Source: CAG-452 sp045531335 (GTDB taxonomy: Bacteria > Bacillota > Clostridia > TANB77 > CAG-508). Taken from it: DNA of 39,626 bases. The stretch lies in contig JAZSDU010000038.1 of assembly GCA_045531335.1 (NCBI GenBank), positions 1 through 39,626 of the forward strand, in the 5' to 3' direction. Below are positions 7,354-14,898 of this stretch, one piece after another; positions within the stretch are counted from its first letter, which is position 1, and the number at the start of each line of letters is the position of its first letter. The notes beneath the pieces are model-generated. The model did no database searches. It was given only the letters and a program-made list of their open reading frames with translations, and had not been told where the DNA came from. Made by a program: the position numbers and the translations under genes.

Positions 7354-7956
7354 ATGAAAAAAGAAAGAAAAAACAAAGGAATTACATTAATAGCGCTAAT
7401 AATAACAATAATAGTGATGTTAATATTAGTAGGAGTATCAGTAAATGTAGCATTAAATGGAGGACTATTTGACACAGCAAAACAAGCGGTGCAAGAACAA
7501 GAAAAAGCACAAGAGAAGGAAAATTTAATTGGATATAGTGTGAATTATTATCAATTAACAGGAATAGGATTGTCAGATGAAACTATAGAAACTATGGCAC
7601 AGACAATAATAGAAACAGAAATTTCATCAGACAAATTAACTGTGCATCATAACCCAAAAGATGGAACACAATATGTTTTATATAGAATTGATAAAACCTC
7701 AGAAGAAGAAAGAGAAATATTAGAAGCAAAAGGAATAAAAGCATTAAGAGGAGATGTTACATTAGATGGAATCCTAACACAAGAAGATGCTGATATAATT
7801 GCTGATTATGAAGTTTCTTACCCAGAAGACTTTCCTGAAATTAAGATTGAAATTGGAGACTTAGATAATGATGGAGGTTTAACTTCTTCAGATACCTATT
7901 TTATTGAAGAAATGTTAGGTGGAGGTTTCAATTATGAGGGGGGGTACATTGAATAA
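7354..7956 (+). CDS. Pilin-like protein with C-terminal dockerin-like Ca-binding pair
   Basis: This is a 200-residue exported protein. Its N-terminus is a prepilin-type leader: basic MKKERKNKG, processing site G9, then a hydrophobic helix (10-31) beginning ITLIAL. The usual F at +1 and E at +5 of the mature protein are I and A. The C-terminus has two EF-hand-like loops spaced as in type I dockerins: D134-V-T-L-D-G through D145, and D169-L-D-N-D-G through D180, each after GD. Position 3 of the first loop is T, so it may bind calcium weakly. Dockerins dock onto cohesins; none is visible here. The first 46 residues and the leader are shared with the gene at 23028. No pilus assembly ATPase or prepilin peptidase is in the window. 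Confidence 0.75.
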   Translation: MKKERKNKGITLIALIITIIVMLILVGVSVNVALNGGLFDTAKQAVQEQEKAQEKENLIGYSVNYYQLTGIGLSDETIETMAQTIIETEISSDKLTVHHNPKDGTQYVLYRIDKTSEEEREILEAKGIKALRGDVTLDGILTQEDADIIADYEVSYPEDFPEIKIEIGDLDNDGGLTSSDTYFIEEMLGGGFNYEGGYIE

Positions 7957-7997
7957 TTGAAGGCATAGAAAAAGTAAAGAAAAATACTACAAAAAAC

Positions 7998-8026
7998 TTG
8001 ATTTTTTCTAAAAATTGGTATATAAT
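7998..8026 (+). promoter_or_regulatory. Promoter of the rimP-nusA-infB operon
   Basis: TTGATT at 7998-8003, 17-base spacer, TATAAT at 8021-8026. Start point near 8033, giving a leader of about 70 nt that contains a strong hairpin. Confidence 0.8.
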
Positions 8027-8051
8027 TTGAAAGCAAATGAAAAAATAACTA

Positions 8052-8078
8052 GAAGAGTGGGAACAAATCCCACTCTTC
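8052..8078 (+). promoter_or_regulatory. Leader hairpin upstream of rimP
   Basis: GAAGAGTGGG (8052-8061) pairs perfectly with CCCACTCTTC (8069-8078) around loop AACAAAT. No T run follows, so it is not a classical terminator. The Shine-Dalgarno AAAAGGAG (8086-8093) starts eight bases later. It may stabilise the mRNA or be a control point for the operon. Confidence 0.7.
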
Positions 8079-8102
8079 AGTCTTGAAAAGGAGAAATTTA
8101 CA

Positions 8103-8555
8103 TTGGCAAATATTGAAGAAAAAATTGAAAATTTAACATCAAAAACAATTACTGATTTAGGATATGACTTATATGATGTTGAATATGTAAAAGAAGGAAA
8201 GGACTATTTCTTAAGAATATATATATATTCACAAAAAGGAATAGACTTAGATGATTGCGAAAAAGTAAGTAACGCAATAACGGAAATTTTGGATAAGGAA
8301 GACTATATTAAAGAGCAATATTTTCTAGAAGTCTCATCCCCGGGGGTAGAAAGAGTTCTAAGAAAAGAAAAACATTTAAAAGATAATATAGAAAATGAAG
8401 TTCAAATTAAATTGTTTAAGCCATTAGATGGACAAAAACAATATAAAGGAATATTAAAAGATTTTAATAATGATTATATAACTATCTTAAATAATCAAGA
8501 GTTAAAAATAGATAGAAAAAACATATCACAAATTAAAACAGTATATAACTGGTAA
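8103..8555 (+). CDS. rimP: Ribosome maturation factor RimP
   Basis: RimP assists assembly of the 30S subunit. The 150-residue length matches the family. The N-terminal alpha/beta domain includes GYDLYDVEYVKEG (about 20-32), and the conserved stretch YFLEVSSPGVERVL is at about 78-91. A C-terminal SH3-like barrel follows (about 95-150). The start codon is TTG at 8103, nine bases after AAAAGGAG; no ATG fits. It is first in the operon, in the usual position before nusA. Confidence 0.95.
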   Translation: MANIEEKIENLTSKTITDLGYDLYDVEYVKEGKDYFLRIYIYSQKGIDLDDCEKVSNAITEILDKEDYIKEQYFLEVSSPGVERVLRKEKHLKDNIENEVQIKLFKPLDGQKQYKGILKDFNNDYITILNNQELKIDRKNISQIKTVYNW

Positions 8556-8574
8556 AAGAAAGGATGATTAAAAA

Positions 8575-9681
8575 ATGAAATCAATTGAAACTAAAGAATT
8601 AATAATAGCAATCGAAGAATTAGAAAAAGAAAGAGGAATAAACAAAGAGTACTTATTAGAATCATTAGAAACAGCACTAGTAACAGCATACAAAAGAAAT
8701 TTTGATTCTGCTGAAAATGTAAAAGTAACAATGGATGCTATAACAGGGGATATAAAAGTATTTTCAGTAAAAGAGATAGTTGAAGAAGTAGAAGATGAAA
8801 TGTTACAAATCAGCTTAGAAGAAGCAAAACTTGAAAATAAAAAAGCTAAAGTTGGAGAAACAATAGAATTTGAAATTATTCCTAGAGATTTTGGAAGAAT
8901 TGCAGCTCAAACAGCAAAACAAGTTATAGTACAAAAAATTAGAGAAGCAGAAAGAAATATGGTATTTACTGAGTATAATGACAGAAAAGGAGAAATAGTT
9001 TCAGGATTAGTACAAAAAGCTGACGGCGGAACAGTAGTATTAGATTTAGGAAAATTAGAAGGAATTATGCTTGTAAAAGACCAAATACCAACTGAAGAAT
9101 ATAGAGTAAATGATAAAGTAAGAGCTTATGTAGTAAGTGTAGAAAAAGGAATTAAAGGTGCACCACAAGTATTAGTTTCAAGAAGTCATCCAGACTTTGT
9201 AAGAAAACTATTTGAGTTTGAAATACCAGAAATTTATGAAGGATTAATAGAAATAAAAAGCGTATCAAGAGATGCAGGTTCAAGAAGCAAAGTAGCTGTA
9301 TATTCAACAAATGAAAATATAGATCCAGTAGGTTCATGCGTAGGACAAAAAGGAATAAGAATTCAAAATATAATTAATGAATTAAAAGGCGAAAAAATAG
9401 ATGTAATAGAATGGAATGAAGATCCAGCAATATTTATTTCAGCAGCACTACTTCCAGCACAAGTAATGGCAGTAGATGTAAGAGAAGAAGAAAAATTTGC
9501 ACAAGTTATAGTTCCAGATGACCAATTATCATTAGCAATTGGAAAATCAGGACAAAATGCAAGATTGGCAGCAAGATTAACAAATTGGAAAATAGATATA
9601 AAAAGTGAATCTCAATTTAGAGAATTATTAGCAAATATGGAAAACGAAGAAACAGAACAAGAAGAAAATATTGAAGAATAA
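8575..9681 (+). CDS. nusA: Transcription termination/antitermination protein NusA
   Basis: NusA binds RNA polymerase and nascent RNA and controls pausing, termination and antitermination. The 368 residues match the short Gram-positive form without the C-terminal acidic repeats of proteobacteria. The N-terminal polymerase-binding domain covers about 1-130. The S1 domain (about 135-200) includes GEIVSGLVQKADGGTVVLDL. Two KH domains contain VGSCVGQKGIRIQNI (about 250-264) and IGKSGQNARLAARL (about 322-335). A short acidic tail ends the protein. AAAGGATG precedes the ATG. A REP element separates it from ylxR, still within the operon. Confidence 0.97.
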   Translation: MKSIETKELIIAIEELEKERGINKEYLLESLETALVTAYKRNFDSAENVKVTMDAITGDIKVFSVKEIVEEVEDEMLQISLEEAKLENKKAKVGETIEFEIIPRDFGRIAAQTAKQVIVQKIREAERNMVFTEYNDRKGEIVSGLVQKADGGTVVLDLGKLEGIMLVKDQIPTEEYRVNDKVRAYVVSVEKGIKGAPQVLVSRSHPDFVRKLFEFEIPEIYEGLIEIKSVSRDAGSRSKVAVYSTNENIDPVGSCVGQKGIRIQNIINELKGEKIDVIEWNEDPAIFISAALLPAQVMAVDVREEEKFAQVIVPDDQLSLAIGKSGQNARLAARLTNWKIDIKSESQFRELLANMENEETEQEENIEE

Positions 9682-9686
9682 ATGAC

Positions 9687-9713
9687 GTAGGGGTCGGCGT
9701 CCTCGACGACCCG
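9687..9713 (+). repeat. GTAG-headed REP-like palindrome inside the nusA operon
   Basis: GTAG at 9687. GGGTCGGCG (9691-9699) pairs with CGACGACCC with one mismatch, ending in G. It starts six bases after the nusA stop and ends about 20 bases before the ylxR ribosome binding site. Confidence 0.85.
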
Positions 9714-9743
9714 CAAAAAAATAAAAACTGGAGGCAATAGAGT

Positions 9744-10004
9744 ATGAAAAAAATTGTACAAAGAATGTGCATGGGATGCAATACTAAAAAAGACAAACGT
9801 GAACTTATTAGGATTGTAATGGATAAAGAGGGAAATATTTCTGTAGACAAAACTGGAAAGTTATCTGGTAGAGGAGCATATATATGTGATGATATAAATT
9901 GTCTAGAGAAAGTCATAAAAACAAAGAGATTAGAAAGAATTTTTGAAACAAAAATAGATGAAGATATTTATAAAAATTTAAGGGGTGTAATTATTGATAA
10001 GTAA
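9744..10004 (+). CDS. ylxR: YlxR family RNA-binding protein (RnpM)
   Basis: This 86-residue protein has the YlxR fold. The signature GRGAYIC is at 42-48, and four cysteines (C9, C12, C48, C53) are in the spacing seen in many members. The Bacillus homologue binds RNase P RNA and modulates its activity, and was renamed RnpM. The surface is basic (KTKRLERIF). TGGAGG precedes the ATG. In most Bacillota the next gene is ylxQ (an L7Ae-like protein), but here infB follows directly, with only a 21-codon frame in between. Confidence 0.93.
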   Translation: MKKIVQRMCMGCNTKKDKRELIRIVMDKEGNISVDKTGKLSGRGAYICDDINCLEKVIKTKRLERIFETKIDEDIYKNLRGVIIDK

Positions 10005-10059
10005 GAAAGATAAAGTACTTAGGGTTAAAGCAATTTGTGGAGGTGATACTATTGGGTAA
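9994..10059 (+). CDS. Possible 21-codon coupling frame between ylxR and infB
   Basis: AAGGGGTG (9979-9986) lies seven bases before TTG at 9994, which opens a frame encoding LISKKDKVLRVKAICGGDTI and ending with TAA at 10057-10059. It overlaps the ylxR stop by 11 bases and the infB TTG start by 8, so ribosomes could pass from ylxR to infB. It sits where ylxQ normally lies but is far too short to be that gene. It may be a translational coupler, a remnant, or chance. Confidence 0.3.
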   Translation: MISKKDKVLRVKAICGGDTIG

Positions 10060-12892
10060 AGTTAAATTACATGAAATAGCAAAAAAAATAGGAGTAAATA
10101 GTAAAGAGGTTGTAGAAAAAGCAATGGAATTAGGTTTAGATGTAAAATCACATATGAGTGCTGTTGAAGAAGAAGAAGCTAAAAAAATAGAAGCAAAATT
10201 TTCAGGAGTAAAAAAAGAAGTAAAAGAGAAGAAAGAAGAGCCTGTAATAATTAGAAGAGCTGTAATAGTATCTGAAGATGAAAATGAGAAATTAAAACAA
10301 GAAAAGAAAGTTGAGAAAAAACAAAATAGAGATGTAGGTTTTATAGAAAGAGAAAGAAAAACAGACTATAACATTGTATATAGAAATAAACCTAATAAAC
10401 CTATGACAGTAAGTGAATTATTTGGTAAGAAAACTGCTCCAGAAAAGCCTAAAACTGAAGTTAAACCAGAAGTAAAACCTAAGCAAACAGTTGAAACAGT
10501 AGAAGAAAAACAAGTTGTTGCTGGGGAAAAAACTGGAGAGCAAGCAGATAAAAGAAATAATAATTCTGCTCCACAAAGTAGACAATATAATAATGGAAAT
10601 AGACCATTTAATAGAGAAGGGTACAATAACAATAGACCATATAATAATCCTAATAGATCATTTGATAGAGATTCTCAAAACAATGGAAATAGACCATTCA
10701 ATAGAAATGGGCAAAATAACAGACCATTTAACAGAGAAGGATATAATAACAATAGACCATTTAATAGAAATGGACAAGGACAATCAGGTTTTGGAAGAAG
10801 ACCACTTGATGAAAAAGGAATTGAAAAGAACATCAAGAATATTATGTCAGCAGATATAGTTGAAAAAGAAAGTGTAAGAGAATACGCAAATAAAGCTATA
10901 GATAAACAAAAAAATAATAGATACGAAGAAAAAACTAATAAAAAAGCTTCTAAATCTAGAAGAGGTGGTTATGAAGAAATAAGTAGCCATAAATTAAAAG
11001 ATTTAAAACAACAAGACAGATTGTCAAATATGTTTGATGAAGGTTCTATGCTTGATTATTATGATTTAACTACAACTAGAGGAAGAAGAAGTAAAAAGAA
11101 ATTATCACAAAATGAAGATAGAGTGAAACAAAAAATATTTGATTTAACAGACATAACAATACCTGAAAGTATTACAGTTAAAGATTTAAGTGCTGAACTT
11201 AAGAAAACAAGTAGTGAAATTATCAAAAAACTATTAGGATATGGAATTATGGCAACAATAAATAATGAAGTAGATTTTGATACAGCATTCTTAATAGCAG
11301 AAGAGTTTGGTGTAACAGCACATAAAAAAGAAGTAGTTACAGATGAGGATATACTATTTGATGATAGTGAGGATAAAGAAGAAGACTTAAAAGCAAGACC
11401 ACCAGTAATTGTTGTTATGGGTCACGTAGACCATGGTAAAACATCACTTCTAGATGCAGTAAGAGAAACTAATGTAATCGAAGGTGAAGCAGGTGGAATT
11501 ACTCAAGCAATTGGTGCATATCAAGTTGAAATAAATGGAAGAGAAATTACATTCCTAGATACACCAGGACACGAAGCGTTTACTGCAATGCGTGCAAGAG
11601 GTGCACAAATAACAGATATAGCAATACTTGTAGTTGCTGCAAATGATGGTGTAATGCCTCAAACTGTAGAAGCTATAAACCATGCTAAAGCTGCAGGAAT
11701 ACCAATAATTGTTGCAATCAACAAAATAGATGTTGAAGGTGCAAATCCAGATAAAGTTAAACAAGAACTTGCTGAATACGAATTAGTTTCTGAAGAATGG
11801 GGAGGAGACACAATATTTGTACCAATTTCAGCAAAGAAAAGAATTAATATAGACAACTTACTAGAAATGGTATTGTTAGTAGCTGATATGAAAGAATTGA
11901 AAGCTAACCCTAAAAAACAAGCTAAAGGTACTGTAATTGAAGCAAAACTTGATAAAGCAAAAGGACCAGTAGCTACAATGCTTGTACAACGTGGTACATT
12001 AGATGTTGGAGATACAATACTAGTGGGTTCTGTTATTGGTAGAATTAGAACTATGACAGATGATAAAGGACATAAAGTTAAAAAAGCAGGTCCTTCAACA
12101 CCAGTAGAAATAACAGGATTAACATCAGTTCCAGAAGCAGGAGAAACTTTCTATGAAGTTAAAGATGAAAAAACAGCTAAGCACTTAATGGAAACAAGAA
12201 AACGTAAGGCTAGAGAAAAAGCATTAAATGCATCATCAAAAGTTACATTAGATGATTTATTTAGTCAAATAGAAAAAGGAAACTTAAAACAATTAAATAT
12301 TATAGTAAAAGCAGATGTTCAAGGTTCTGTAGAAGCTGTAAAACAATCACTAGAAAAATTATCTAATGATGAAGTTAAAGTTAAAGTAATACATGCAAAT
12401 GTAGGTGCTGTAACTGAAAGTGATGTTACACTTGCAAATGTTTCAAATGCTATAATAATTGGATTTAATGTAAGACCAGAGCCAATTGCAAAAGATATGG
12501 CAGAAAAATCAGAAGTAGAAATTAAAACATATTCTGTAATTTACAATGCTATAGAAGATGTTCAAGCTGCAATGAAAGGAATGCTAGATCCAGTATTCAA
12601 AGAAGTAGTAATTGGTAATGCAGAAGTAAGACAAACATTTAAAATTTCTGATGTTGGTACAATTGCTGGATGCTATGTAACAAATGGTAAAGTTGCAAGA
12701 AATGCAGGAGTAAGAGTATTAAGAGATAATGTTGTTATACATGATGGTAAATTAATATCATTAAAGAGAATGAAAGACGATGCAAAAGAAGTAGCATCAG
12801 GATATGAATGTGGAATTCAAATTGAAAACTTTAATGATATTAAAGAAGGAGATATAATAGAAGCATTTATAATGGAACAAGTTAAACAGTAG
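10052..12892 (+). CDS. infB: Translation initiation factor IF-2
   Basis: IF-2 is the GTPase that brings initiator tRNA to the 30S subunit and promotes subunit joining. I start at TTG 10052: GGAGGTG lies six bases upstream and the protein then begins GKVKLHEIAKKIG, the usual IF2_N start. The product is about 946 residues. A long N-terminal region includes an Asn/Arg-rich repeat with recurring NRPFNR (about 180-250). A second IF2_N domain covers about 360-425. The G domain has GHVDHGKT (near 456-463), DTPGHEAF and NKID. Domains II, III and IV follow. It is cotranscribed with rimP-nusA-ylxR. Confidence 0.97.
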   Translation: MGKVKLHEIAKKIGVNSKEVVEKAMELGLDVKSHMSAVEEEEAKKIEAKFSGVKKEVKEKKEEPVIIRRAVIVSEDENEKLKQEKKVEKKQNRDVGFIERERKTDYNIVYRNKPNKPMTVSELFGKKTAPEKPKTEVKPEVKPKQTVETVEEKQVVAGEKTGEQADKRNNNSAPQSRQYNNGNRPFNREGYNNNRPYNNPNRSFDRDSQNNGNRPFNRNGQNNRPFNREGYNNNRPFNRNGQGQSGFGRRPLDEKGIEKNIKNIMSADIVEKESVREYANKAIDKQKNNRYEEKTNKKASKSRRGGYEEISSHKLKDLKQQDRLSNMFDEGSMLDYYDLTTTRGRRSKKKLSQNEDRVKQKIFDLTDITIPESITVKDLSAELKKTSSEIIKKLLGYGIMATINNEVDFDTAFLIAEEFGVTAHKKEVVTDEDILFDDSEDKEEDLKARPPVIVVMGHVDHGKTSLLDAVRETNVIEGEAGGITQAIGAYQVEINGREITFLDTPGHEAFTAMRARGAQITDIAILVVAANDGVMPQTVEAINHAKAAGIPIIVAINKIDVEGANPDKVKQELAEYELVSEEWGGDTIFVPISAKKRINIDNLLEMVLLVADMKELKANPKKQAKGTVIEAKLDKAKGPVATMLVQRGTLDVGDTILVGSVIGRIRTMTDDKGHKVKKAGPSTPVEITGLTSVPEAGETFYEVKDEKTAKHLMETRKRKAREKALNASSKVTLDDLFSQIEKGNLKQLNIIVKADVQGSVEAVKQSLEKLSNDEVKVKVIHANVGAVTESDVTLANVSNAIIIGFNVRPEPIAKDMAEKSEVEIKTYSVIYNAIEDVQAAMKGMLDPVFKEVVIGNAEVRQTFKISDVGTIAGCYVTNGKVARNAGVRVLRDNVVIHDGKLISLKRMKDDAKEVASGYECGIQIENFNDIKEGDIIEAFIMEQVKQ
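10580..10795 (+). repeat. Imperfect tandem repeats coding the Asn/Arg-rich region of IF-2
   Basis: Repeats of about 36-60 bases built around AATAGACCATTTAATAGA occur in frame within infB, for example near 10598, 10687, 10720 and 10757. They encode NRPFNR-type units, a disordered, positively charged linker. Such tracts can change length by slippage. Confidence 0.75.
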
Positions 12893-13108
12893 AAACGAAT
12901 GAAATCAGGCATCTTGCGTTGTCAAACTGCGTAAAAATTTTTGCGACATACAGCGTATAGTCTTAAAAATTTTTACTTGTTTTCCTAGCAATATACCTAA
13001 TTTGCTTCGTTTACTATGTGCAATTTTTTAAAAAAAAGATTTAGAGTTTTATTGTTTCAGAAAATGCACAATCTACTAATTTTGATTCGTTTTAGAAAAT
13101 TGAGAATT
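12893..13108. other. AT-rich gene-free spacer after infB
   Basis: I find no coding frame with a ribosome binding site here. Two self-complementary AAAAATTTTT blocks occur (12935-12944 and 12966-12975). CTGCGT before the first block and GCG after it extend the stem to CGTAAAAATTTTTGCG. The segment could terminate infB or be decayed repeat sequence. Confidence 0.5.
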
Positions 13109-13132
13109 GTAGGGGCGAACTGCGTTCGCCCG
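13109..13132 (+). repeat. GTAG-headed REP-like palindrome
   Basis: GTAG at 13109. GGGCGAAC (13113-13120) pairs perfectly with GTTCGCCC (13124-13131) over a three-base loop, ending in G. Followed after 25 bases by a long REP element. Confidence 0.85.
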
Positions 13133-13157
13133 TGCCTCAGAGGATTTTCTAAAAATT

Positions 13158-13235
13158 GTAGGGGTCGCACAGCCAAAGGCATACAGCTCCTGTAAGGAGC
13201 AAAGCTCCAACAGGGCTAGCATCCTGGGCGACCCG
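13158..13235 (+). repeat. Long GTAG REP-like element with three nested stems, second copy
   Basis: GTAG at 13158. The outer stem GGGTCGC (13162-13168) pairs with GCGACCC (13228-13234). The interior CAGCTCCTGTAAGGAGCAAA and the following GCTCCAACAGGGCTAGCA are identical to those of the 4426 copy, while the outer flanks differ. It sits about 12 bases before the rbfA ribosome binding site. Confidence 0.85.
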
Positions 13236-13259
13236 CAAAACAAAATAAAGGAGAAAAGA

Positions 13260-13640
13260 ATGAATAGACCAAAAGGTGGAGGAAATCGTTTAAATAGAAT
13301 AAATGAGGAATTAAAAAGAGAGATTAGTAATATAATTAATTATGAAATGTCTAATTCAAATGTAACAGGTATGATTAGCGTAACTTCTGTTAAAATCACA
13401 CCAGATTTAAGATATGCAAGAGTTTTCGTAAGCATGATTAATTCTAAAAGTGTAAAGAATACACTTGCTGCACTAAAATCTTCTTCTGGTTTTATTAGAA
13501 GCAAAATTGCTCAAAAAATAAATTTAAGAGTTACACCTGAACTAGTATTTGAATTGGATGATACAATGCAATATGGTGAAAAAATAGACAATATTTTAAA
13601 AGACATAATGAAAGACATAAAACCAGAAAGCGAGAATTAA
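13260..13640 (+). CDS. rbfA: 30S ribosome-binding factor RbfA
   Basis: RbfA is a small KH-like protein that binds the 5' end of 16S rRNA and helps late 30S maturation. The 126 residues include the usual features: an N-terminal NRINEELKREISNII helix (about 11-25), VTSVKITPDLRYARVFVS (about 41-58), and a C-terminal ELVFELDDTMQYGEKI segment (about 97-112). AAAGGAG precedes the ATG. It keeps its normal place between infB and nrnA, although three repeat elements separate it from its neighbours. Confidence 0.96.
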   Translation: MNRPKGGGNRLNRINEELKREISNIINYEMSNSNVTGMISVTSVKITPDLRYARVFVSMINSKSVKNTLAALKSSSGFIRSKIAQKINLRVTPELVFELDDTMQYGEKIDNILKDIMKDIKPESEN

Positions 13641-13657
13641 TTTGAAATTTGAAAAAT

Positions 13658-13709
13658 GTAGGGGCGTTGTCGGTTAGGAATACCTATAAGGATGACCAAA
13701 CTGTGCCCT
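13658..13709 (+). repeat. 52-nt GTAG element, GTTGTCGGT subclass
   Basis: Begins GTAGGGGCGTTGTCGGT and ends with GTGCCC. GGGC-type ends pair, with GGT...ACC pairs inside. Three further copies lie at 27693, 30139 and 33528. It precedes nrnA by 61 bases. Confidence 0.85.
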
Positions 13710-13770
13710 ATATTAAAATTGTAAACAAGCAGGTTTTGGAATTGTTTCCAACCTCATATAAGGAGAAAAT

Positions 13771-14721
13771 ATGACTTTAGATAATATTATAGAAGAAATA
13801 GATAAGGCGAAAAGTATTGTTATACTTACACATGAGATGCCTGATGGAGATGCAATTGGAAGTAGTTTAGCATTATATACAGGACTTAAACAGATGGGTA
13901 AAGATGCAGATGTTATAATACCTGAATATTCTAAAACTTATGAATTTTTACCAAATAGTAAAGAAATAAAAAAAGAAGGTAGAAACGAAAATTACGATTT
14001 AGCAATAGCTTTAGACTGTGGAGATATAAAAAGATTGAATGGGTTTATAGGATATTTTGAAAATGCAAATACAACAATTTCAATAGATCATCATAGTTCA
14101 AACACAATGTTTGCAGACTATAATTTTGTTAATCCAATGGCTCCAGCATGCGCACAAATTTTAATAATAGTATTAGAAGCTTTAGGAGTAATTATAGATA
14201 AAGAAATAGGAACATGCCTTCTTACAGGAATAATTACAGATACAGGTGGATTCAAATATAAAGGAGTAACAGCAGAAACTTTTGAATTTGTAGCTGAGCT
14301 AATGAGTAGAGGAGTAAATGTTTCTGATGTATATAAAAAAGTATTACAAACAGTATCTAAAACAAGATTTAATCTTATGCAAATAGCTATAAATAGAGTG
14401 GAATTTTTAGAAGATGGAAAATTAACATTTACATATATAACTAAAGATGATGAGGAGAAAGTCGGAGCAGGAACTAATGACCATGATGGAATTGTAGAAA
14501 TGGGAAGAGATATCGAAGGAGTTGAAGTTTCAATATTTTTAAGAGAAACTGACAATGGATATAAAATTTCTCTTCGTTCTAATGAATATGTTAATGTATC
14601 AGATATATGCTTGATGTTTGGAGGAGGCGGACATGTAAGAGCCGCTGGGGGTAATATAAATTTACCATTTGAACAAGCAAAAGAGAAGATAATAGAAGAA
14701 TGTAAGAAACATCTGAGATAA
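13771..14721 (+). CDS. nrnA: DHH family phosphoesterase, NrnA-type nanoRNase/pAp phosphatase
   Basis: NrnA degrades very short RNA oligonucleotides and dephosphorylates 3'-phosphoadenosine 5'-phosphate. The 316 residues contain the DHH motifs: H21...D25-G-D27-A (HEMPDGDAIGS), D82-C-G-D, the namesake D106-H107-H108, and TDTGGF. The DHHA1 domain ends in the glycine-rich GGGGHVRAAGG (near 289-299). These residues coordinate manganese in the family. AAGGAG precedes the ATG. Its place between rbfA and truB is conserved in Bacillota. Two DNA-binding or signalling DHH relatives exist, but length and context favour NrnA. Confidence 0.92.
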   Translation: MTLDNIIEEIDKAKSIVILTHEMPDGDAIGSSLALYTGLKQMGKDADVIIPEYSKTYEFLPNSKEIKKEGRNENYDLAIALDCGDIKRLNGFIGYFENANTTISIDHHSSNTMFADYNFVNPMAPACAQILIIVLEALGVIIDKEIGTCLLTGIITDTGGFKYKGVTAETFEFVAELMSRGVNVSDVYKKVLQTVSKTRFNLMQIAINRVEFLEDGKLTFTYITKDDEEKVGAGTNDHDGIVEMGRDIEGVEVSIFLRETDNGYKISLRSNEYVNVSDICLMFGGGGHVRAAGGNINLPFEQAKEKIIEECKKHLR

Positions 14722-14736
14722 TATATTGCAAACGAT

Positions 14737-14763
14737 GTAGGGGTCGGCGTCCCCGACGACCCG
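14737..14763 (+). repeat. GTAG-headed REP-like palindrome
   Basis: GTAG at 14737, GGGTCG (14741-14746) pairing with CGACCC, ending in G. The loop GCGTCCCCGA is nearly the same as in the 9687 and 28554 copies. It is the first of three copies in the nrnA-truB gap. Confidence 0.85.
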
Positions 14764-14790
14764 AAAAACATAAATAAAATTGTAAACGGT

Positions 14791-14862
14791 GTAGGGGTCG
14801 ATGCCCACATCGACCCGTAAAAGAAAAAATATAAACGGGCCGATGTAGGCATCGGCCCCTAC
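14791..14862. repeat. Inverted REP pair (REPIN) between nrnA and truB
   Basis: The plus-strand copy 14791-14817 has the perfect stem GGGTCGATG/CATCGACCC. The inverted copy 14836-14862 has stem GGGCCGATG/CATCGGCCC when read on the minus strand. The two differ by a compensatory T-A to C-G change and share their loop region. The gap is 18 bases. Confidence 0.88.
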
Positions 14863-14898
14863 AAATATTAGATAAGGAATATTTAAAGGGAGCAATAA

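Noticed and set aside
10515..10859. A plus-strand open frame in a second frame within infB
   Set aside because: It is an out-of-frame reading of the Asn/Arg repeat, rich in I, D and H, with no start signal of its own.
14118..14852. A long minus-strand open frame over nrnA and its downstream repeats
   Set aside because: It lies antisense to a clear nrnA gene, has no ribosome binding site, and its N-terminal part is repeat sequence.
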